Part shown: piece by piece, positions 6,738 to 11,545 of the stretch
How positions within the stretch are numbered: position 1 is the first letter of the stretch
Layout of the letters: every line of letters starts with the position of its first letter
Made by a program: the position numbers and the translations under genes
Assembly (NCBI GenBank): GCA_004366195.1
Contig: SIRV01000203.1
Span: 1 to 11,545, forward strand
Origin: Actinomycetota bacterium
Lineage (GTDB): Bacteria > Actinomycetota > UBA4738 > HRBIN12
Direction: 5' to 3'
DNA: 11,545 nucleotides
Notes under the pieces: model-generated
Database searches by the model: none
Told to the model about the DNA's origin: nothing
The model's input: only the letters and a program-made list of their open reading frames with translations

Positions 6738-8264
6738 CTACGGCAGGCGCTCGGCGAAGGCCCGCTCGGTGGCGTCGAGGAGCGCGGCGGCTTCGGACCG
6801 GAGCGTCGCGACCTGGGCGCGGAGGCGCTCGGCGGCCGCGGCGTCCTTCAGCGCGGCGGCGTTGATCTCGACGTTCGCGCAGGCGCAGGCCGCCGCCGCG
6901 TGCAGCATGACGGCGGCGCAGGCACCGTCGGAGGCGGCGTGCCGGTTGCCCTTCGCCGTGACCTCGTGGGCGAGCTCCATGAGGGAGACGGCCCGCTCGG
7001 CGATCTCCAGGGGGACGGCCGCCGCCGCCTCGTACCCGCGCGCGATCGCCTCCGCTCGCGCCGCCCGCTCGGTCTCGGTCTCCTTCGGCATCTTGAACGC
7101 CGCCATCACGCCCTCGAAGGCCGTCGCGTCGCGCTCGGCGAGCTCGACGAAGGCGGCGCGCGCCGCCCCGGCCTCGGCGAGGATCGCGCCCATGCGCTCG
7201 GCGACCTCCTCGTAGCCGGCCCGCCCCAGCGTGAGGTTGGCGACCATCTCGATGAGGGCCGCCCCCGTCGCGCCGGCCAGGCCCGCGACCGCGCCGCCGC
7301 CCGGCGTCGGGGCGTCGGAGGCGAGCGCGGCGAGGAACTCGTCGATCCGCTCCGTCCCGAACCCGCCGTTCACGAGCCGCTCCAGGATCTGGTGCTCCGC
7401 ATCGAACCCCTCCAGTCGCAGGTACCCCACATCCTCCTCCGAGATCGCGGCCTGCGGCACGAGCCCCACGATCTCGCTGGAGACGACCGCCATGCCTCGC
7501 CGCTCCGCCTCCGTCCGCACGGCGTCGAAGGCGGCGCGCAGGCCGGTCACCTCGTGGTCCACGAGGTTCATCGAGACGGTGACGAGGCCGCGCTCGGGCA
7601 CGGCGAACCCGATCGCGCGGACCGCGGGGAGGCCGCCGGAGGACTCCCGCACCGCGCGTGCCACCGCCCGCGCGTCCTCCTCCGCGCCGGTGAGGTAGAC
7701 GTTGAACGCGATGAGCGGCTTCCGGGCGCCGACCGCGGTCGCGCCGGCCCTGCCGATCCGGGGCGGGCCGAGGTCGGGGAGGCGCTCGCCGCGGGCCACG
7801 GCTTCGCGCAGCCCCTCGTACTCCCCGCGCCGCACGTCAGCGAGGTTCCGCCGATCGGGCGAGAGCGCCGCCTCCCCGTACAGGTAGACCGGGAGCTCGA
7901 GGGCCTCGGCGAGCTCGCGGGCGAAGGACCGGGCGAGCTCCACGGTCTCGGCCATCGAGATGCCCCGCACCGGCACGAAGGGGACCACGTCCACCGCGCC
8001 GATCCGCGGGTGCGAGCCCCGGTGCTCGTCCATGTCGATGAGCTCCACGGCGGCCCGGGCGGCGGCGAGGACGGCGGCGCGGACCGCGTCCGGCCGGCCG
8101 AGCACGGCGGCGTCCAGGCGGTGGTGCTCGGGGTCGGCTTGGCGGTAGACGAGGCGGGCGCCCGGCACGCTCGCGAGGGCCCGGCAGATCCGCTCGATGA
8201 CCTCGCCCCGGCGCCCCTCGCTGAAGTTCGGGACGCAGAGCACGAGCGGCTCGGCGGCGGCCAT
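6738..8264 (-). CDS. ftcD: Bifunctional glutamate formimidoyltransferase / formimidoyltetrahydrofolate cyclodeaminase
   Basis: The 508-residue cytosolic protein joins two enzymes of histidine breakdown. Residues 6-300 form the formimidoyltransferase (VLCVPNFSEGR at 8-18; DMDEHRGSHPRIGAVDVVPF at 78-96, with H85 in the position of the catalytic histidine; NVYLTG at 188-193; SMNLVDHE at 231-238), which moves the formimino group from formiminoglutamate to tetrahydrofolate. Residues about 307-508 form the helical cyclodeaminase (FLAALASDAPTPGGGAVAGL at 310-329; HAASDGACAA at 442-451; NVEINAAALKD at 464-474), which yields 5,10-methenyl-THF and ammonia. The length is close to that of mammalian FTCD (541 residues). 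ATG 8264 is chosen because MAAAEPLVLCVPNFSEG is the normal N-terminus; the frame is open far upstream only as GC-rich shadow. The ribosome site is poor. No other hut genes are in the window. Confidence 0.93.
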   Translation of the reverse strand: MAAAEPLVLCVPNFSEGRRGEVIERICRALASVPGARLVYRQADPEHHRLDAAVLGRPDAVRAAVLAAARAAVELIDMDEHRGSHPRIGAVDVVPFVPVRGISMAETVELARSFARELAEALELPVYLYGEAALSPDRRNLADVRRGEYEGLREAVARGERLPDLGPPRIGRAGATAVGARKPLIAFNVYLTGAEEDARAVARAVRESSGGLPAVRAIGFAVPERGLVTVSMNLVDHEVTGLRAAFDAVRTEAERRGMAVVSSEIVGLVPQAAISEEDVGYLRLEGFDAEHQILERLVNGGFGTERIDEFLAALASDAPTPGGGAVAGLAGATGAALIEMVANLTLGRAGYEEVAERMGAILAEAGAARAAFVELAERDATAFEGVMAAFKMPKETETERAARAEAIARGYEAAAAVPLEIAERAVSLMELAHEVTAKGNRHAASDGACAAVMLHAAAACACANVEINAAALKDAAAAERLRAQVATLRSEAAALLDATERAFAERLP

Positions 8265-8277
8265 CCCCGCAAGCCTA

Positions 8278-8300
8278 CCCGGGGCCCGGCTGACCCCGGG
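8278..8300. repeat. GC-rich inverted repeat in the FTCD leader
   Basis: CCCGGGG (8278-8284) and CCCCGGG (8294-8300) are perfect 7-bp arms around a 9-nt loop. On the minus-strand transcript this stem would sit 13 nt before the FTCD start codon and could influence ribosome access. Similar GC palindromes (for example GCGGCC-G-GGCCGC at 8338-8350) crowd the same 105-nt divergent spacer, so composition alone may explain it. Confidence 0.3.
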
Positions 8301-8369
8301 ACCCGTCCCGGCGGGGGCCCGGCCCAAGGGCCCGTCCGCGGCCGGGCCGCGGGTGGGAGGGTGGGGGCC

Positions 8370-8753
8370 GTGTGGAGGATCGGTCTCGCCGCCCTGCTCG
8401 CCCTGCACGGGCTGGTGCACCTGCTCGGGTTCGTCGTGGCGTTCCGGCTCGCGGAGATCGAGGGCCTCCCGTACTCGACGACCGTGCTCGGCGGCCGGGT
8501 GGATCTGGGCCCGGGCGGGATCCGCGTCGTCGGGGTGCTGTGGCTGCTGGCCGCGGCGGCCTTCGTGGCGGCCGCCGTCGGGCTGTGGCTCCTCGCGCCG
8601 TGGTGGTGGGGGCTGGCGCTCGGGGCGAGCGCGGTCTCGCTCGCCCTCTGCGTGCTCCAGCTGGCCCAGGCGCGGGCGGGGGTCGTCGTGAACGTTGTGC
8701 TCCTCGGGCTCCTCCTCGTCCCGGCCGTCCGCGGCCTCGCCTCCGGCTCCTGA
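8370..8753 (+). CDS. Small four-helix integral membrane protein, function unknown
   Basis: The 127-residue protein is almost entirely membrane. Helices lie at about 4-25 (GLAALLALHGLVHLLGFVVAF), 51-76, 79-100 and 104-120. A tripeptide AEI and a short polar loop YSTTVLGGRVDLGPGG (35-50) separate helices 1 and 2. The first helix carries an HGLVHLLGF pattern with two histidines (H13, H17), a feature I recall from small uncharacterised actinobacterial membrane proteins. GTG 8370 is preferred over the in-frame GTG 8361 because GGGAGG at 8355-8360 sits 9 nt upstream. It diverges from the FTCD gene and is followed by the SOS-regulated gene on the same strand. The two histidines could be a metal or haem site, but this is a guess. 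Confidence 0.72.
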   Translation: MWRIGLAALLALHGLVHLLGFVVAFRLAEIEGLPYSTTVLGGRVDLGPGGIRVVGVLWLLAAAAFVAAAVGLWLLAPWWWGLALGASAVSLALCVLQLAQARAGVVVNVVLLGLLLVPAVRGLASGS

Positions 8754-8783
8754 CGGCCTCCGACCTGCGGGGATGCCGCCCTC

Positions 8784-8813
8784 TTGACCGGTGTCGGACC
8801 GCGGGCGTATCGT
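8784..8813 (+). promoter_or_regulatory. Promoter of the DUF6504-like gene
   Basis: TTGACC at 8784-8789 and TATCGT at 8808-8813 are separated by 18 nt. The same -35 hexamer and spacing recur before dnaE2 (9833-9862), which makes a chance match less likely. The predicted transcription start falls around 8820, directly before the LexA palindrome. Confidence 0.6.
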
Positions 8814-8824
8814 GAGGCTCCCTC

Positions 8825-8840
8825 TCGAACACACGTTCGA
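8825..8840. promoter_or_regulatory. LexA (SOS) box upstream of the DUF6504-like gene
   Basis: TCGAACACACGTTCGA has perfect 6-bp arms TCGAAC/GTTCGA around 4 nt, the form of the actinobacterial LexA operator. It begins 11 nt after the -10 box and ends 22 nt before ATG 8863, so bound LexA would block transcription until DNA damage triggers its self-cleavage. The LexA gene itself is not in the window. Confidence 0.9.
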
Positions 8841-8862
8841 TACGCCGGGGAGGCGAGCTGCG

Positions 8863-9108
8863 ATGTCCAAGCGGTACGACGAGGAGGTCCGGGTCGAGCG
8901 GGACGCCGGCATGCCCGCCGCGTTCACCTGGCGGGGCCGGCGGTACGAGGTCGCCGACGTGATCGGTCGGTGGCGGATCGAGGGCCGATGGTGGGCGGAC
9001 GGGCGTGACCGCGAGTACTGGCGGGTCGAGGTCCGCGGCGGGTCGGTCTGGGACCTCTACCACGATCGCCTGCGCGACCGCTGGCACATGGAGCGCCTGT
9101 GGGATTAG
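8863..9108 (+). CDS. Small DUF6504-like protein under LexA control
   Basis: This 81-residue protein (MSKRYDEEVRVERDAG, TWRGRRYEVADVIGRWRIEG, WWADGRDREYWRVE, WDLYHDRLRDRWHMERLWD) resembles DUF6504, a Trp/Arg-rich actinobacterial family of unknown biochemical function that I recall near dnaE2/imuB mutagenesis genes. The alternation of charged and aromatic residues suggests a compact beta-sheet protein. ATG 8863 is chosen because GGGGAGG at 8847-8853 stands 9 nt upstream and the conserved-looking sequence begins there; the in-frame ATG 8791 would place the LexA box inside the coding region. LexA control and dnaE2 less than 1 kb downstream suggest a role in error-prone translesion synthesis, perhaps as a partner of the mutasome. 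That role is inference. Its stop is 20 nt from the convergent vapC stop. Confidence 0.75.
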   Translation: MSKRYDEEVRVERDAGMPAAFTWRGRRYEVADVIGRWRIEGRWWADGRDREYWRVEVRGGSVWDLYHDRLRDRWHMERLWD

Positions 9109-9128
9109 CGGACCCGAACGCGCCGATG

Positions 9129-9524
9129 TCAGCGCGGGACGGTCTCGAACCCCTCGCGCGCGAAGTCGGGGTCGAACGCGAACGCGCGCGGGATGCCCTC
9201 GGCTCGCATGAGCTCGAAGCTCACGCGATCCACGAACGAGGGCCGCCTGCCGAGCCCGGCGAGGAACGCGCTCGTGGCGCGCTCGTGGAGGGGCTCCGTC
9301 ACGAACCGGACCTCGAGGACGGGGAGGAGGTCCTCGATGAGCGCACGCGCGGGGAGTGGCCCGAGGCGCCGGTGGATCAGCGAGACGGCCTCGACGACGA
9401 CGTAGTTGTGGGTGACCAGGCGCTCCTCCCGGGCGTGACGGAACCAGTCGGCGGCCCGGGCGTGCTGGTCGTCGTCGGCGGCGAGCAGCGCGAAGAGGGC
9501 CGAGGTGTCGACGAAGGTCGTCAC
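9129..9524 (-). CDS. vapC: VapC-type PIN domain ribonuclease toxin
   Basis: The 131-residue PIN protein has the acidic metal-site residues in order: D6 (TFVDTSALFALL), E45 (YVVVEAVSLI), D99 (PSFVDRVSFELM) and D118/D120 (AFAFDPDF). PIN toxins of this type cut specific RNAs, commonly tRNAs or rRNA, when the antitoxin is lost; the target here is unknown. GTG 9524 overlaps the antitoxin stop in a GTGA arrangement (4 nt), so the two are translationally coupled. The gene points toward the DUF6504-like gene, tail to tail. All four catalytic positions look intact, so it is likely active. Confidence 0.9.
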   Translation of the reverse strand: MTTFVDTSALFALLAADDDQHARAADWFRHAREERLVTHNYVVVEAVSLIHRRLGPLPARALIEDLLPVLEVRFVTEPLHERATSAFLAGLGRRPSFVDRVSFELMRAEGIPRAFAFDPDFAREGFETVPR

Positions 9525-9793
9525 GTCCGCCGGCGGCCGCGTCGGAGATCGGCTTCGATGGCCTCCGCCAGGTACTCGTCGTGCCGGACGCTGACATCCG
9601 TCCTGCCCTCGACGTCGCGTCCCGCGCCGAGCACCGCGAGGGCGCGGGCCCAGCGCTCGGCGCGCTCGTCGCGCTCGGGGAGCCGGTCCACGGCCTCCCG
9701 GATCACCTGGGCGAGCGACACGCCGCGCTCGGTGGCGATCCGCCGGAGCTTGGCGGCCTGGGCTTCGGTGAGCTGGATCTGGGTACGAATCAT
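9521..9793 (-). CDS. vapB: VapB-type ribbon-helix-helix antitoxin
   Basis: The 90-residue protein starts MIRTQIQLTEAQAAKLRRIATERGVSLAQVIREAVDRL, a ribbon-helix-helix DNA-binding fold (beta strand about 2-8, helices about 9-22 and 26-38). A charged C-terminal tail follows (YLAEAIEADLRRGRRRT) that would wrap the toxin. In this family the antitoxin neutralises VapC and represses its own operon. ATG 9793 is the natural start, since IRTQIQLT is the expected strand; the ribosome site is weak. The toxin start overlaps its stop. It diverges from dnaE2 across exactly 100 nt. Confidence 0.85.
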   Translation of the reverse strand: MIRTQIQLTEAQAAKLRRIATERGVSLAQVIREAVDRLPERDERAERWARALAVLGAGRDVEGRTDVSVRHDEYLAEAIEADLRRGRRRT

Positions 9794-9814
9794 GGTGCCA
9801 TCATGATAACAGTC

Positions 9815-9830
9815 TATGCTTACATGCTTA
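9815..9830. repeat. Tandem 8-bp repeat, candidate VapB operator
   Basis: TATGCTTA and CATGCTTA sit directly head to tail in an AT-rich patch that stands out in this GC-rich window. Tandem short repeats are typical of ribbon-helix-helix operators. The repeat lies 22-37 nt upstream of vapB on one side and only 2 nt before the dnaE2 -35 box on the other. Confidence 0.45.
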
Positions 9831-9832
9831 TC

Positions 9833-9862
9833 TTGACCTACATCGGACGAGCGCGGTACCGT
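9833..9862 (+). promoter_or_regulatory. Promoter of dnaE2
   Basis: TTGACC at 9833-9838 and TACCGT at 9857-9862 have an 18-nt spacer, the same layout as the promoter at 8784-8813. A start around 9869 would coincide with the LexA palindrome and give a leader of roughly 25 nt. Confidence 0.55.
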
Positions 9863-9869
9863 TCAGGTA

Positions 9870-9885
9870 TCGAACACGTGTTCGA
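9870..9885. promoter_or_regulatory. LexA (SOS) box upstream of dnaE2
   Basis: TCGAACACGTGTTCGA is a perfect 16-bp palindrome matching the actinobacterial LexA operator. It starts 7 nt after the -10 box and ends 8 nt before ATG 9894, so LexA binding would cover the transcription start. Confidence 0.93.
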
Positions 9886-9893
9886 GTACCGGG

Positions 9894-11545
9894 ATGGCCG
9901 CTCCCTTCGTGCACCTCGACGTCCGGTCCTACTTCTCCCTGAAGGAGGGAGCGTTCTCGCCCGAGGACCTGGCGCGCCGGGCGGCCGAGCTCGGCATGCC
10001 CGCCGTCGCCCTCACCGACCGCGACGGGCTCTACGGAGCGGCCCGGTTCGTGCGGGCGTGCGAGCGCCACGGGGTGCGACCGATCCTCGGCGCCTCGGTG
10101 ACGCTCGGGACGTGCGGGGACCCGACCGACCCCCACGTCATCCTCCTCGCCCGGGACGAGACCGGCTACGCCAACCTGTGCCGGCTCATCACCGACGCCC
10201 ACGCGACGGGCGAGCGCGGGGCGCCCTCCCTCGCGCCGGAGCAGGTCCTGGCCCACGCGGCGGGGCTCGTGGCGCTCCTCGGCCCGGACTCGCCCCCGGG
10301 GCGCCTCGCGATCTCCGGGAGGCCCGAGGCGGCCCTCGCCGCGCTGGGGCCGTGGCGGGAGGCCTTCGGCGAGCGCCTCCACGTCGCCGTGCAGCACCGG
10401 CTGGAGCCCGGCTCGCGCGAGGAGATCCGCGCGCTCCTGCGCCTGGCCGAGCGCGCCGGGGTCCGCGCCGTCGCGACGAACCCCGTCCGGTACCTCGTGC
10501 CGGAGGACGCGTTCCTCGCCGACGCCCTCGCGTGCATGCGCCGGCTCGTGCCGATCAACGAGCGGAACGTGCGGCGGACGAACGCCGAGGGCTGGCTGAA
10601 GCCGGCGCGCGAGATGCGGTGGCTGTTCGAGGAGCGCCCCGACCTCGCCGAGGCCACCTTGGACATCGCCGCCGCCTGCTCGTTCGACCTCGGGCTGCGG
10701 CGCCCGCGCTTCCCGACCTTCCCGACGCCCCCGGGGCGGAGCGCCTCCTCGGTCCTCGCCGAGCGGTGCTGGCGCGGGCTCGAGCGCCGGGGCGTCCGGA
10801 TCACCCGCGCCGTGCGGGACCGGCTCGACCACGAGCTCGCGATGATCCACCGGCTCGGCTACCCGGCCTACTTCCTCACCGTGGCCGAGATCGTGGACGA
10901 CATCCGCGCCATGGGGATCGCCTGCGCCTGCCGCGGCTCGGCGGCGGGCTCGCTCGTGTGCTACGCCCTCGGCATCTCCGACGTGGACCCCATCCGCCAC
11001 GACCTCGTGTTCGAGCGCTTCCTGAACCCGCTGCGCGAGGAGCTCCCCGACATCGACATCGACGTCGAGTCCGCCCGGCGCGAGGACGTCTACGACATGG
11101 TGCTCGCGCGCCACGGCGACGAGCGCACCGCGTGCGTGGCGATGGTGGACACCTACCGCGCGCGCTCGGCCCTGCGCGAGGTCGGCAAGGCCCTCGGGCT
11201 GCCCGAGCCGGAGGTCGACACCATCGCCAAGGCCTTCCCGCGGATCGGCGCCGACGACCTTGGCGCGGCGATGGAGCGCCTGCCGGAGCTCGCCGGCGAG
11301 AACCTGCGGGCGCCCCAGCTCGAGCTGCTGTTCCGCGTGGCCGAGCGCCTCGACGGCTTCCCCCGGCACCTCGCGCTGCACCCCTCGGGGATCGTCCTCG
11401 CCGATCACGACCTCGTGACGCGGGTGCCGCTCGAGCGCTCGTCCCAGGGCTACCGGATGGTCCAGGCCGACAAGGACGACGTCGAGCTCCTCGGCTACCT
11501 GAAGCTCGACGTGCTCGGCGTGCGGATGCTCTCGGCGATGCGCCA
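9894..11545 (+). CDS. dnaE2: Error-prone DNA polymerase III alpha subunit DnaE2 (partial, 3' end beyond window)
   Basis: The frame is open from ATG 9894 to the window end, giving 550 residues of a protein usually a little over 1000 long. Residues 5-100 are a PHP domain, then the palm: GYPAYFLTVAEIVD, CRGSAAGS (R347-S353), NPLREELPDIDIDVES with D386/D388/D390, and D539 in LKLDVLGVRML, supplying the three catalytic aspartates of C-family polymerases. TYRARSALREVGKALGLPEPEVDTIAKAFPRI is typical of actinobacterial DnaE2. The PHP metal-binding pattern is altered: HLDVRS (H7-x-D9) in place of HxH, and TDRD (R43) in place of TDHD, so proofreading activity is unlikely. DnaE2 performs damage-induced mutagenic translesion synthesis, normally with ImuB and ImuA. 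A perfect LexA box directly upstream supports DnaE2 over the housekeeping DnaE1. The ribosome site is weak. Confidence 0.9.
   Translation, partial: MAAPFVHLDVRSYFSLKEGAFSPEDLARRAAELGMPAVALTDRDGLYGAARFVRACERHGVRPILGASVTLGTCGDPTDPHVILLARDETGYANLCRLITDAHATGERGAPSLAPEQVLAHAAGLVALLGPDSPPGRLAISGRPEAALAALGPWREAFGERLHVAVQHRLEPGSREEIRALLRLAERAGVRAVATNPVRYLVPEDAFLADALACMRRLVPINERNVRRTNAEGWLKPAREMRWLFEERPDLAEATLDIAAACSFDLGLRRPRFPTFPTPPGRSASSVLAERCWRGLERRGVRITRAVRDRLDHELAMIHRLGYPAYFLTVAEIVDDIRAMGIACACRGSAAGSLVCYALGISDVDPIRHDLVFERFLNPLREELPDIDIDVESARREDVYDMVLARHGDERTACVAMVDTYRARSALREVGKALGLPEPEVDTIAKAFPRIGADDLGAAMERLPELAGENLRAPQLELLFRVAERLDGFPRHLALHPSGIVLADHDLVTRVPLERSSQGYRMVQADKDDVELLGYLKLDVLGVRMLSAMR

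Noticed and set aside
5910..8360. Plus-strand open frame running into the small membrane protein gene
   Set aside because: Everything before about 8361 is antisense to FTCD and DUF402 and lacks motifs; only the part from GTG 8370 is protein-like and has a ribosome site.
8265..8927. N-terminal extension of FTCD
   Set aside because: The upstream frame is Arg/Pro/His-rich and overlaps the divergent membrane protein gene; MAAAEPLVLCVPNFSEG is the expected N-terminus.
9828..11408. Minus-strand open frame opposite dnaE2
   Set aside because: Shadow of dnaE2; the plus strand encodes PHP and polymerase motifs with all catalytic aspartates.
1..11545. CRISPR arrays, tRNA or rRNA genes, insertion sequences
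   Set aside because: No regularly spaced repeats, no tRNA-like TTC-arm pattern and no transposase or terminal inverted repeats were noticed on reading both strands by eye.

Overview
This is a compact, very GC-rich bacterial chromosome segment with codon third positions dominated by G and C, and GTG starts used alongside ATG. Together with two perfect actinobacterial-type LexA boxes (TCGAAC-N4-GTTCGA), a DUF6504-like gene near a DnaE2-type polymerase and a probable leaderless promoter, it points to an actinomycete-type organism (phylum Actinomycetota). I cannot place it more precisely, and nothing seen requires a plasmid or phage origin.

Layout. Positions 1-204 are the 3' end of a pseudouridine-5'-phosphate glycosidase gene (psuG). 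Positions 205-663 hold little: one doubtful small ORF with a hydrophobic stretch at its N-terminal side. From 4205 down to 664 on the minus strand are three collinear genes: a PLP-dependent aminotransferase-class-V (SufS/Csd-like) enzyme without the usual catalytic cysteine, a UDP-sulfoquinovose synthase (SqdB/SQD1 family), and a membrane-anchored family 2 glycosyltransferase fused to an N-terminal DUF2304-like region. They look like a sulfosugar cassette, possibly with its own sulfite source. Divergent from it, and probably transcribed leaderless, is a nucleotidyltransferase/HEPN pair (4316-5042) of the MNT-HEPN toxin-antitoxin type.

Positions 8264 to 5058 on the minus strand form a second tight gene string: bifunctional glutamate formimidoyltransferase/formimidoyl-THF cyclodeaminase, a DUF402 protein that starts at the very next base after the FTCD stop, and an unrecognised exported or lipoprotein-like gene interrupted by an apparent one-base insertion. 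A small four-helix membrane protein (8370-8753) diverges from this string.

Positions 8784-11545 look like an SOS (LexA) mutagenesis region. A small DUF6504-like gene and dnaE2 (error-prone DNA polymerase III alpha subunit, cut by the window end) each have a perfect 16-bp LexA palindrome just downstream of a matching promoter (TTGACC, 18-nt spacer, TAnCGT). Between them, in the opposite orientation, sits a VapBC toxin-antitoxin pair whose AT-rich upstream region is shared back to back with the dnaE2 promoter. No imuA or imuB partner is visible in the window.
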